Made by a program: the position numbers and the translations under genes. The notes beneath the pieces were generated by a model that was not told where the DNA came from, did no database searches, and worked only from the letters and a program-made list of their open reading frames with translations. Source: Gemmatirosa kalamazoonensis (GTDB lineage: Bacteria > Gemmatimonadota > Gemmatimonadetes > Gemmatimonadales > Gemmatimonadaceae). From it: a DNA stretch of 64,000 nt. Below are positions 52,593 through 61,538 of this stretch, piece after piece. Position 1 is the first letter of the stretch. Each line of letters opens with the position of its first letter. The stretch lies in contig NZ_CP007129.1 in assembly GCF_000522985.1 (NCBI RefSeq), forward strand, positions 992,001 through 1,056,000, given 5' to 3'.

Positions 52593-55064
52593 TCAGTATC
52601 CGCCGCGCTTCAGCTCGAGCCCCGTCAATCGCCGCGCGCCGGGGTAGGGGACATCCTGTCCCTTGGCCGCGCGCCAGAGGATGCGGTTGAACGTGTCCTC
52701 GTCGGCCTGGTCCTCGAAGTCGAGCGCGAGGTGCGCGCTCGCGCGGGCGTCGGGGCCCATCGCGGTGTTGCGCTCGGTGAGCGGCACGGACGGCGTGAGC
52801 ACGGTGTAGGGGCGCAGGTCCGGCTTGTCGGTCCACACGTCGCGCAGCGGCCGCCCATAGTGGTCGAACTGCGACATCGACGCGAGGCCGAGGATCTCCT
52901 CGATGGTGCGCAGGACGTCGGTCGTGTTCGCCCAGCGGTGGTGCACGCCGGGGCGCGCCCACGGCGAGACGATGAGCAGCGGCGAGCGGTGCGAGTCGAC
53001 GTGGTCGGGGCCGTTCTGCGCGTCGTCCTCGAGCACGAACACCACGGTGCTGCGCCAGAACGGCGTGCGCGACAACGCCTCGATCATGCGGCCGAGCGCG
53101 AGGTCGTTGTCGGCCATGTAGGCGGCCGGCGTGGGGCTGCCGCGGCGGGCGCCGGCGGTGTGATCGTTAGGCAGGCGCACGATCTCGAGCGCGGGCATCT
53201 GCCCCTGGCGCACGAACTCCTGCAGCTCGGCGATCCACAGGTCCGCGCGGCGCTGGTCGGGGATCGTGAGATCGAAGCCGGGGAACGTGGCGTGGGTGTG
53301 GCGGGCGAGGAACGGCTTGTTCCCCTTGTAGCCGCTCGGCATCGGGCCGGCGCGGTCGGCGTCGTCGGGGACGACGAACTCGCCGTAGTTGCGGAACGCG
53401 ATCCCCTTCTTCTCGGCCAGGTTCCACAGGTAGCCGCTCGCCGGCTCGGCGGCGTCGTCGTCGGGGACGCGGTTGCGGTTGGTCCCCTCGTAGTCGTACG
53501 TGCGGCCGCGGCCGGAGTAGTTCGACGGGACGGTCTTCTCGAGATAGTCGGTCGCGTACGCGGCCATGGACCAGTTGTGCCCATCGGGGCTCACCTCGGC
53601 GTTCACGAAGAACCGGTCGTAGATGCCGAAGCGCTCGGCGAGCGCGTGGTGGTTCGGCGACACGGAACGCGGGAAGTAGAGCAGCGACGTGTCACCGTCG
53701 GCCTGGGTCAGATCCCCGAGGACCTGGTCGTACGTGCGGTTCTCCTTCACGACGTAGACGACGTGCTCGATGCGCGGGTAGGAGCGCCGGGACTCGGCAC
53801 TCGGGACTCGGGACTCGTCCCATCCGTTCGCGGCGACGACGCGGGCGGTGAGGCGCGCGAGCTCCGCCGCGTCGCCTAACGGCACGATCTGCACGGTGCC
53901 GCCGATCTGCCGGAGCGTGGTGTTGGCCGGAGAGCCCTGGTGCTCGCGGGAGAGGATCGGCTGCGGGCCGTCGGGGTTCGGCGCGGTGCCACGCCCCTTG
54001 CCGCTGGCGACGAGGAGCGCCTCGCGCGAGGCGAGCACGGCGCACGGGTACCAGCCGGTCGGGATGCGCCCGGCGAGGCGATCGGCGCCGGTGGCGTTAG
54101 GCACGTCGGCCGTGGCCGCGGCGAGGTCGAACACCGCGACGGCGTTCGCGTCGGCCTCGGCGACGTAGAGCCGCGCCCCGTCAGGCGCGAGCGCGAGCGC
54201 GTTAGGCGTGCTCCCCTCGCCGGGGCCCGACGGGGGCGGGTCCTGCAGCGTGGCGACGACGCGCCGCGCACGCGTGTCGACGACGGCCACGCGGTCGGTG
54301 CTGCCGGAGGCGACGAACAGCCGCGTGCCGCGCGCATTGAGGAGCAGCGCCGAGGGGTGGCGCGCCACCGCCAGGCGGCCGGCGTCGCGGAGCCCGCCCG
54401 CGTCGGGCGTGAACACGCTCACCGTGTTGCCGCCCCACGCCGAGACGTAGACCGTACCGTCGGGCGCCGCGGCGACCGCGTACGGATAGCGCTCGGTGGC
54501 GAGACGCTGCGTGACGCGCCCGCTCGCGACGTCCACCACGGCGAGCGAGTCGGCGAGGTTCTCGGCCACGTACAGCGTGCGGCCGTCGGGCGAGACGGCG
54601 ACGCCGGCGGGGTAGCGCGTGCCGTTCGCGCGCGGCGCCTTCGTCGCGAGCACGAGGCTGTCGACGAGCGTCGCGCTTCGATCGGCCCACCGGTAGCGGT
54701 AGACGACGTCGCCGTTGCCGCCGGAGGCGTACAGCGTGCCGCCGTCGGGACTGAACGCGACGCCGACGAACGCCGCCGGCTGGTCGAGCGTCTGCACGAC
54801 GGCGCCGGTCGCGCGGTCGACGACCTGCACGCCCTGCTGCCGCCAGCCGCCGAGCAGGAGGACGACGCGGTCGCCTTCCGGTGTGGGGACCATGCCGAGC
54901 GGCATGGGGCCGACGTCGACGACGGTGCCGGCGGGGTCGAGCCGCGCGCCGGTGGGCAGGCGGCGCGGGCCGGTGTCGACGGTGGCGGTGCTCTCGCGGG
55001 TGCTCGGTCGGCACGCGGCGACGAGGGCGATCGCGCAGAGTATCAGCGGAAGCGGGCGGGGCAT
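52593..55064 (-). CDS. YVTN beta-propeller/phosphoesterase fusion lipoprotein
   Basis: Lipoprotein of 823 residues (lipobox 'ALVAAC'). Residues 40-400 are a seven-bladed YVTN-type propeller ('SPDGRTLYVAENLADSLAVV' and repeats). Residues 430-820 form a phospholipase C-like phosphoesterase: 'VVKENRTYDQVLGDL', 'SVSPNHHALAERFGIYDRFF', 'DDAQNGPDHVDSHRSPL' with metal-binding Asp/His. Between them residues near 418-425 ('DESRVPSAESRR') come from an intruding 30-base CGGGACT repeat (53788-53817). Likely an outer-leaflet or periplasmic phosphohydrolase. It has two TTA/GTTAGGC words and one GCCTAAC. Confidence 0.88.
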   Translation of the reverse strand: MPRPLPLILCAIALVAACRPSTRESTATVDTGPRRLPTGARLDPAGTVVDVGPMPLGMVPTPEGDRVVLLLGGWRQQGVQVVDRATGAVVQTLDQPAAFVGVAFSPDGGTLYASGGNGDVVYRYRWADRSATLVDSLVLATKAPRANGTRYPAGVAVSPDGRTLYVAENLADSLAVVDVASGRVTQRLATERYPYAVAAAPDGTVYVSAWGGNTVSVFTPDAGGLRDAGRLAVARHPSALLLNARGTRLFVASGSTDRVAVVDTRARRVVATLQDPPPSGPGEGSTPNALALAPDGARLYVAEADANAVAVFDLAAATADVPNATGADRLAGRIPTGWYPCAVLASREALLVASGKGRGTAPNPDGPQPILSREHQGSPANTTLRQIGGTVQIVPLGDAAELARLTARVVAANGWDESRVPSAESRRSYPRIEHVVYVVKENRTYDQVLGDLTQADGDTSLLYFPRSVSPNHHALAERFGIYDRFFVNAEVSPDGHNWSMAAYATDYLEKTVPSNYSGRGRTYDYEGTNRNRVPDDDAAEPASGYLWNLAEKKGIAFRNYGEFVVPDDADRAGPMPSGYKGNKPFLARHTHATFPGFDLTIPDQRRADLWIAELQEFVRQGQMPALEIVRLPNDHTAGARRGSPTPAAYMADNDLALGRMIEALSRTPFWRSTVVFVLEDDAQNGPDHVDSHRSPLLIVSPWARPGVHHRWANTTDVLRTIEEILGLASMSQFDHYGRPLRDVWTDKPDLRPYTVLTPSVPLTERNTAMGPDARASAHLALDFEDQADEDTFNRILWRAAKGQDVPYPGARRLTGLELKRGGY
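53788..53817. repeat. Tandem repeat, family F5 (CGGGACT), inside the phosphoesterase gene
   Basis: Three CGGGACT units and one CGGCACT variant, ending in CG, in 30 bases. The reading frame stays open and the insert adds Ser/Arg/Pro-rich residues to an interdomain linker. Confidence 0.75.
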
Positions 55065-55186
55065 CGGGAGTGGGGCGGCGGGTGCCCGTGATACATGCCT
55101 CGGGGGCAGGGTGGAGGCAACGTGGGTGGGAGGAAACGCGACGACGCCGTCGCGCGTAGGGCGACACTCTCTTCCAGGACGACGCC

Positions 55187-57628
55187 ATGGACGTGCTCCG
55201 CGATCTCCGTCTCACCCTGCGTCAGCTCCGTCGCCAGCCGGGCTTCGTCGCGGTGTCGGTGTTCACGCTCGCGCTGGCGATCGCCGTGGGCACGTCGCTG
55301 TTCACCGCCGTGAACGGCTTCTTCTACCGTCCGCTGCCGGTGCCAGGGGGCGCGGAGCTCGTGTCGGTGTTCACGAGCAACTCGGGCGGCGAGGCGCGCG
55401 GGGGAAGCTCGTATCGCGACCTCGCCGACTTCGCGCGTGCGGCCGCTCCCGTCGCGCAGCTGACGAGCGAGGCCCGGCTCGAGGCGGCGGTCGGCAACGG
55501 CGAGAACGTCGCGCTGCTGAGCGGCGCGCTCGTGTCGTCCAACTACTTCGCGACGCTGCGCGTGACGCCGACGCTCGGCCGCTTTCCGGTCGACGCGCGC
55601 GACGACGAGCCGACGATCGTGCTCGGCTACGGTCTGTGGCGACGCGCGTTCGCGTCGGATCCGTCGGCGGTCGGCAGGGCGGTGCGCGTGAACGGCCAGT
55701 TCTTCCGCGTCGCGGCGGTCGCGCCGCGCGAGTTTCTCGGGACGATGCGCGAGTTCGTCGACGAGTTCTGGATCGACGCTCGATTCTCGCGGCTGCTGCT
55801 GCCGGGCGAGGACGTGCTGAACGGGCGCGGCAACCGGCGCTTCCACGTCGTGGCCCGTCTGCACGACGGCGCGTCGTTAGGCGCGCTGCAGGCGCGGCTC
55901 GGCATCGTCGCGGCGCGCCTGTACGCCGAGTACCCGGAGGAGTGGAGCGAGGACCCGGGCCGCGGCCGGCGCGTGACCGCGCAGCGCGAGCGCGACGCGC
56001 GGCTCGCCGGCGTGCCGGGGAGCGATCTGCTGCTCGTCGTCGGCGGTGTGACGGCGATGGGGCTCGGGCTGCTCGCGCTGGCGAGCGCGAACCTCGCGAG
56101 CCTGCAGATGGCGCGCGCCGCCGCGCGCCGCCGCGAGATCGCGACGCGCCTCGCGCTCGGCGCGGGACGTCGGCGCATCGTGCGTCAGCTGCTCACCGAG
56201 ACCGCGGTCGTCGCGATCCCGGGCGGTGTGCTCGGGCTCGCGCTCGCGGCCACGGCGTCGGCGGTCGCGGTGCGCTACCGCCCCGCGGGGCTGCCCAACG
56301 TCGACCTCGCGCTCGACCTCAGGACGCTGCTGTTCGTGACGAGCGGCGTGCTGCTCGCGCTGCTCGTGTTCGGGCTCGTGCCGGCGCTGCAGAGTCTGCG
56401 CGGCGAGGTGCACGCGGACCTGAGGGGTCCCGAGGGCGTCGGCCGGCGCGGCATCCGCGTGGGCGGCATCCGCGGTGGCCTCATCGTCGCGCAGGTCGCG
56501 CTGTCGGTGACGTTCACCGCCGGATCGACGCTGATCGTGCTGGCGCTCGCGCGCTACGCCGGCGGTCGCCGCGTGGAGGCCACGCGCGTGCTCGTCGCGC
56601 CGATCACGCTGCTGCCGGGCGCGGGCGACTCGCTGCGCGCGGCCGCGCTCGTACGTGACATCGTGGCGCAGCTCGACGAGATGCCCGGCATCGAGGCGGC
56701 GAGCGCGGCGCGATACGTCCCGAACATGGGCGAGCGAATGACCGTCCAGGTGACGCAGCAGGCCGCGGATCGCACGAACGCGGCGCGGTCGGTCGACGCG
56801 AACGCGATCCGTCCACGGTACTTCGAGGTGATCGGACTGCGACTGCTGCGCGGCCGCGACTTCGACGCGCGCGACATGAGCGTGGGAGCGGCGCCCGTCG
56901 CGATCGTGAGCAGCGTGCTGGCCGAGCGACTGTGGCCGGGCGCGGATCCGATCGGCCGAGTGCTGCGCATGAACGAGGACGGGCACATGGTCGAGATCAT
57001 CGGCCTGGTCGACGAGCAGCGGTCGGCGACGACCACGAAGCCCGGCGAGGGATTGCTGTACCTGCCGATGACGGGCGGCGAGGGCCGACTCGTGCTGCAC
57101 CTGCGCGTGAGCGGCGGCGGAGCGGCGGAGGCGCTCGCGCCCTCGGTGGCGCGGGCGCTGCGCGCGTACAACGCGGGCGCGGTCGCGTCGGACGTCGAGC
57201 CGCTGGCGGACTACATGAACCGCGCGCTGATCCCGCAGCGCGTCGCGGCACGCGCGTCGGGCGTGCTCGCGCTGCTGCAGCTCGCGCTCGCCGTCACCGG
57301 GTTGTCGGGACTGGTCGCCTACGTGACCGCGCAGCGTCGTCGCGAGATCGGCATCCGCTCGGCGCTCGGCGCCGGACGCCCGAGCATCCTCGCGCTCGTG
57401 CTGCGACAGGGCGTTCGCCTGACGCTGATCGGCGGCGCGATCGGGATGGCGCTCAGCATCGCGGTGGGACAGGTCGTCGCGACGACGCTGCCGGTGAACG
57501 CGGCGATCCAGCTCGTCGCGCCGGCCGCGGCGGCGGCGTGCTTCGCGCTCGTCGCCGTCGCCGCGATGCTGTGGCTCGCGCGGCGCGCGCTCGGCGTCGC
57601 ACCGGCGACGGCGCTGCGCGTGGAATGA
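55187..57628 (+). CDS. MacB/FtsX-type ABC transporter permease (orphan duplicated permease)
   Basis: Membrane protein of 813 residues with the duplicated FtsX/MacB_PCD layout: N-terminal cytoplasmic 'MDVLRDLRLTLRQLRRQPGF', TM1, a large periplasmic domain, three TM helices (about 280-430), then a second periplasmic domain and three TM helices at the C-terminus. 'RRREIATRLALGAGRRRIV' and 'RRREIGIRSALGAGRPSIL' are the twin coupling segments. There is no adjacent ATPase gene. This matches the 'acidobacterial duplicated orphan permease' type. Cargo unknown. Confidence 0.9.
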   Translation: MDVLRDLRLTLRQLRRQPGFVAVSVFTLALAIAVGTSLFTAVNGFFYRPLPVPGGAELVSVFTSNSGGEARGGSSYRDLADFARAAAPVAQLTSEARLEAAVGNGENVALLSGALVSSNYFATLRVTPTLGRFPVDARDDEPTIVLGYGLWRRAFASDPSAVGRAVRVNGQFFRVAAVAPREFLGTMREFVDEFWIDARFSRLLLPGEDVLNGRGNRRFHVVARLHDGASLGALQARLGIVAARLYAEYPEEWSEDPGRGRRVTAQRERDARLAGVPGSDLLLVVGGVTAMGLGLLALASANLASLQMARAAARRREIATRLALGAGRRRIVRQLLTETAVVAIPGGVLGLALAATASAVAVRYRPAGLPNVDLALDLRTLLFVTSGVLLALLVFGLVPALQSLRGEVHADLRGPEGVGRRGIRVGGIRGGLIVAQVALSVTFTAGSTLIVLALARYAGGRRVEATRVLVAPITLLPGAGDSLRAAALVRDIVAQLDEMPGIEAASAARYVPNMGERMTVQVTQQAADRTNAARSVDANAIRPRYFEVIGLRLLRGRDFDARDMSVGAAPVAIVSSVLAERLWPGADPIGRVLRMNEDGHMVEIIGLVDEQRSATTTKPGEGLLYLPMTGGEGRLVLHLRVSGGGAAEALAPSVARALRAYNAGAVASDVEPLADYMNRALIPQRVAARASGVLALLQLALAVTGLSGLVAYVTAQRRREIGIRSALGAGRPSILALVLRQGVRLTLIGGAIGMALSIAVGQVVATTLPVNAAIQLVAPAAAAACFALVAVAAMLWLARRALGVAPATALRVE

Positions 57629-57806
57629 CCTGGGTCGATCGACCCAAGCGCCTCGTGGCGGGGATCACGATCCTGTCCCCGTGTCGCGGCGTCCGATCAC
57701 TCGGGTGATGGAAAGGGGCGCGCGGCCGCGTACGTAGTCACGAGCCCACGCGACGGTTAGGCGGTGTCTTCCGCGCCGCGCCGGGCCGCACCCCGAGGAT
57801 CGACCC

Positions 57807-59828
57807 ATGCAAGCCCTGTCGACGGCGCGCCGGTGGCGCGCACTGACTGCAGTCGCGCTGGCCGCCGCGTCGGTCGCGATCACCGCGTGCGCCGATACCG
57901 TGACGGCGCCGCGCGTCGCGCACGCCCGGCCGGCGCTGGAGCTCTCGAACGACAGCACGCGCAGCGGCGCGCCGTCGCGCGAGTGGACCGTGATGGTGTT
58001 CATGGCGGCGGACAACAGCCTCGCCGTGCAGGGCGTCGGCGACATCGACGAGATGGAAGCCGCCGGCGTGTCGCCGGAGGTGCAGGTCGTGGTGCAGGCG
58101 GAGTTCAACCCGACCGAGTTCGCGCGCGCCGGCTGCGGGCAGCCGAGCTGCGCGCACCTGCCCAACTTCAACACGTTCCGATACGCCATCACCGGCGGCG
58201 CGCGCTCGGTCACGGGCCCCGACGGTCAGGTGACCGACATCGGCGACCGCAACATGACCGATCCGGCGCAGATCGCTGAGTTCGTGCGGTGGGCGAAGGA
58301 CCGCTATCCCGCGAAGCACTACGCGCTCGTGCTGTGGAACCACGGCGGCGGCTACGCGGGGCTGCTCGAGGATCTCACGACCGCGGGCTCGCACCTGATG
58401 TCGATCGGCGAGCTGCCGGCCGCGCTGTCGGGCGTGGGCGCGATCGACGTGCTCGACTTCGACATGTGCCTGATGGCCGGCTACGAGACGCTGACCGAGG
58501 TCGCGCCGTTCGCGCGCTACGTGGTGTTCTCGGAGGAGACGGAGCCCGGCGAGGGCGATCCGTACACCGGCATGCTCACCGCGCTGCGCGCGCATCCGAC
58601 CGCCGACGGGCGCGCGGTGGCGGGGATGTTCGTGGACGAGTGGGCGAAGTTCTACGAGAAGCACCGCGCGTCGACGACGAAGTCGGCGTACGACATGGCG
58701 GGCTTCGCGCAGTTCACGTCGGCGCTCGACGCGGCGGCGGACCGCCTCACCGCGGCCGTGGGCGACGCCGACGGCAACGCCGCGGTGCACAACGCGGCCG
58801 AGCAGGCGCAGCGGTTCGACATCAAGCCGCTCGCCGACATCGGCACGTTCGTGGACGCGCTGCGCGAGCGCGCGGCGGATCCGTCGCTCGCCAGCACGTT
58901 GGGCGCGCTGCGCGAGTCGCTCGCGAGCCCCGCGTTCCTCGTGCGCAACACGGCGCGCAAGGGCTCCGCGTCGAACGCGCGGGACGTGTCGCGCGCGACG
59001 GGGCTGCACGCGCTGCTGCCGAGCGGCGGCACCGACGACGCGCTCCCGGACGGCGGCCCGCTGAGCTTCGCCGAGTACCGCAAGCTGCTGCCCGAGCGTG
59101 CGTGGACGCGGTTCCTCACGGCGTACCTGGAGGGCGGCACGGGCGCGCCGACGACGGCGGCGCTCGACCAGGGCGAGCAGCGGTTCGAGAGCTACGTCGT
59201 CTGGGACACGTCGAGCACGTCGCACGGCGTCGACATCGACATGTGGATCCTGGAGCCCGACGGCGGCCTGTACATCCCGTTCCTCGGCACGGTGTCGCCG
59301 AACGGGCACCTGACGCCGGACTCGTACGACGGCGGCGTGTCGTACGAGGGCTATCTGACGAACCGGTTCGTGCTGCGCGGCCGCTACTACGTGCTCGCGA
59401 ACCTGTACGCGGACCCGGCCGACGTGCGACCGCGCTACGACGTGCAGTACCGGTTCGACCAGCAGCGCGAGTTCTCGTCGCTGTACTCGCCGCGCTTCCC
59501 GCGCCTGTCGCTGCAGCGCTCGTGGCTCGACGACGAGGACCTCACGTTCGAGAAGCTGGAGGCCGGCGCGTACACGGACCTGCAGATCGCGGCGTGGGTC
59601 GACCTCGGCATGGAGAGCAACTCGCTCGCGGCGACCCGCACGTTGAACGCGCCCGACGCGGCGATGCGCGGCGCGTTGCGTGGCGCGGTGCGGCTCACCG
59701 CGCCGCAGCTGCAGACGGTGCGGCGCAACCTGATGGCGCGGAGCGCGATGCGGAACGCGGCGCGGATGCGCTCACCGAACGCCGCGCCGGCACGCGCGCT
59801 GGGGCTGCGGCCACTCGCGGAGCCCTGA
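57807..59828 (+). CDS. Clostripain-related (C11) cysteine peptidase, lipoprotein
   Basis: Secreted lipoprotein of 673 residues (lipobox 'SVAITAC'). The C11 catalytic dyad is intact: His in 'LVLWNHGGGYAG' near residue 178 and Cys in 'DVLDFDMCLMAGYET' near 220. 'EWTVMVFMAADNSL' marks the start of the caspase-like fold. The C-terminal 150 residues form a beta-rich domain. C11 peptidases cleave after Arg/Lys and are typically self-activated; whether self-cleavage occurs here is unknown. Starts at ATG 57807. A repeat hairpin (F4) follows the stop. Confidence 0.9.
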   Translation: MQALSTARRWRALTAVALAAASVAITACADTVTAPRVAHARPALELSNDSTRSGAPSREWTVMVFMAADNSLAVQGVGDIDEMEAAGVSPEVQVVVQAEFNPTEFARAGCGQPSCAHLPNFNTFRYAITGGARSVTGPDGQVTDIGDRNMTDPAQIAEFVRWAKDRYPAKHYALVLWNHGGGYAGLLEDLTTAGSHLMSIGELPAALSGVGAIDVLDFDMCLMAGYETLTEVAPFARYVVFSEETEPGEGDPYTGMLTALRAHPTADGRAVAGMFVDEWAKFYEKHRASTTKSAYDMAGFAQFTSALDAAADRLTAAVGDADGNAAVHNAAEQAQRFDIKPLADIGTFVDALRERAADPSLASTLGALRESLASPAFLVRNTARKGSASNARDVSRATGLHALLPSGGTDDALPDGGPLSFAEYRKLLPERAWTRFLTAYLEGGTGAPTTAALDQGEQRFESYVVWDTSSTSHGVDIDMWILEPDGGLYIPFLGTVSPNGHLTPDSYDGGVSYEGYLTNRFVLRGRYYVLANLYADPADVRPRYDVQYRFDQQREFSSLYSPRFPRLSLQRSWLDDEDLTFEKLEAGAYTDLQIAAWVDLGMESNSLAATRTLNAPDAAMRGALRGAVRLTAPQLQTVRRNLMARSAMRNAARMRSPNAAPARALGLRPLAEP

Positions 59829-59829
59829 C

Positions 59830-59907
59830 GAGCGTGGAGCGTGGAGCGTGGAGCGTGGGGCGGACGTCGCTCCACGCTCCACGCTCCACGTTCCACGCTC
59901 CACGCTC
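59830..59907. repeat. Inverted repeat, family F4 (GGAGCGT words)
   Basis: The left arm 59830-59858 is GAGCGTGG in tandem. The right arm is about 59872-59907 (CCACGCTC in tandem), with a 13-base loop. It sits two bases after the C11 peptidase stop, between convergent genes. Confidence 0.92.
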
Positions 59908-59917
59908 CCCACTCGCT

Positions 59918-61411
59918 TCAGGGAGTGACGCTGCCGAAGTAGACCTCGAGGTTCGTCGGGAGCGCGCCGTAGGTCCGGCCGGGGCCCGTCCACGTCATGC
60001 CCGCGGTCGTCGGGAGCGAGACGATGCCGTCGTAGTCGCCGATGAACGGGCGGATGCCGGCCCCGTCGGGGACGCCGTACTGCGACGGATCCCAGCCCGA
60101 CTTCGTGACGCGCTGCGTCGCCCACGTCGCGCCGCCGTCGCTGCTGGTGAGGTACGTGACGTCGAACAGGGTGTTGCGCGTCCAGCTCCGGTCGTTGGCC
60201 ATGAGGTCGATGCGGCCGGAGCCCGGCTCGATGCTCATCTCGACGTTGATCCGGTCACCGGCGCCGGGCGCGACGACCTGCGGCGCGGTCCACCGCGTGA
60301 GGTCGGACACGCTCGCCGACGTGAGGAGGATCTGCGCGCGGCCGCCGACGATGTCGGTGTAGGCGACGTACAGGCGCCGGCGCGTCGGATCGAACGCGGG
60401 GGCCGGGTACGAGCCGGGTCCGCGGAACTGACTGCCCGAGATGTTGAAGCAGTACGGTGGGAAGAGACACACCGGGTTCTCGAACGTGCCGAAGCGGACC
60501 GGCGCGCTCCACGTCGCGCCGCGGTCGGTGGACTGGCTGACGAACATCGCCGTGCCCTTGCCGCCCTGCACCGAGTTGTCGAACGTGAGATACGCGACGC
60601 CGGTGCGCGGGTCGGTGACGATGCGCTGGTCCTGGTCGCTGCGCACGGAGCCGCTCGTCACCTTCACGGGCGTGGAGAACGACCGTCCGCCGTCGACCGA
60701 CGTCGCGACGTACACGGGCGACCGCGAGCCGTAGCCGTTGAACTGCGCCCACGTGACGTAGATGGTCCCGTCCGTCGCGACGTGGATCGCCTCGTGATCG
60801 GGGAACTGGCCGGTGGATCCGCGCGCGTGGCCGTCGCCGTTGAACGCGCTGACGAGCGTGAGCGGCTGCGCGCCGCCGGTCGTCCACGTGCGGCCGCCGT
60901 CGGTGGAGCGGCTGAGGAGGAGTGCGACGCCGTACGGCGGCGTCCCCTGGTACCCGAAGCACGCGAAGTACGCCGTGCCGTCCGGCCCGAACGCGACCGC
61001 GGGGTCGCCGCCGTAGTCGTAGAGGCCCGTGCCGGCGACGAACGGATCGTTCGTGTACTTCGTGATGCCCGGCACGAACCCGTTAGGCAGCGTGCGCGTC
61101 CAGCTCCGGCCGCCGTCGAACGTCGCGTTCACGCCGCAGCCGTCGTTGTAGTTCCAGTCGTTGTTGCCGGTGATCATGTTCGCCGGATCGAGCGGGTTCA
61201 CGGCGAGCGGCGTCTCGTTCTGCGCCGTGGTGTCGTTCGACACGTCGACGACGAACGAGGGGCCGCCGCCGCCCGCGGCGTAGCTCGGCGCGGCGGGCGC
61301 GCGAGGGACGGAGGGGTCGTCGATGCCGAGCGCGCAGGCACCGAGCGAGACGCAGAGACCGAGGGTGCCGAGCTGCTGGATGCGTCGCGCGAGCGGGGGG
61401 TGCGACGTCAT
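59918..61411 (-). CDS. BNR/Asp-box beta-propeller lipoprotein (sialidase-like fold)
   Basis: Lipoprotein of 497 residues (lipobox 'SLGAC'). At least four Asp-box motifs are visible: 'STDGGRTW', 'SVDGGRSF', 'STDRGATW', 'SSDGGATW', the hallmark of six-bladed sialidase-like propellers. No sialidase catalytic Arg triad or Tyr/Glu pair could be confirmed, so the enzymatic role is open; it may bind glycans or act as another hydrolase. It is convergent with the C11 peptidase gene. Starts at ATG 61411. Confidence 0.85.
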   Translation of the reverse strand: MTSHPPLARRIQQLGTLGLCVSLGACALGIDDPSVPRAPAAPSYAAGGGGPSFVVDVSNDTTAQNETPLAVNPLDPANMITGNNDWNYNDGCGVNATFDGGRSWTRTLPNGFVPGITKYTNDPFVAGTGLYDYGGDPAVAFGPDGTAYFACFGYQGTPPYGVALLLSRSTDGGRTWTTGGAQPLTLVSAFNGDGHARGSTGQFPDHEAIHVATDGTIYVTWAQFNGYGSRSPVYVATSVDGGRSFSTPVKVTSGSVRSDQDQRIVTDPRTGVAYLTFDNSVQGGKGTAMFVSQSTDRGATWSAPVRFGTFENPVCLFPPYCFNISGSQFRGPGSYPAPAFDPTRRRLYVAYTDIVGGRAQILLTSASVSDLTRWTAPQVVAPGAGDRINVEMSIEPGSGRIDLMANDRSWTRNTLFDVTYLTSSDGGATWATQRVTKSGWDPSQYGVPDGAGIRPFIGDYDGIVSLPTTAGMTWTGPGRTYGALPTNLEVYFGSVTP

Positions 61412-61538
61412 GAGGCTTTCTCCGGGAAAGAGGCAGTGGCAGCGACCGGGAGGCGTGCTGACTTACGTCGCGGTGTACGCCGAGGCAAGGCGCGGCGCCG
61501 TGATGGACAGCCGGTACGGCCGCCCGTAGCTTCGCGCG

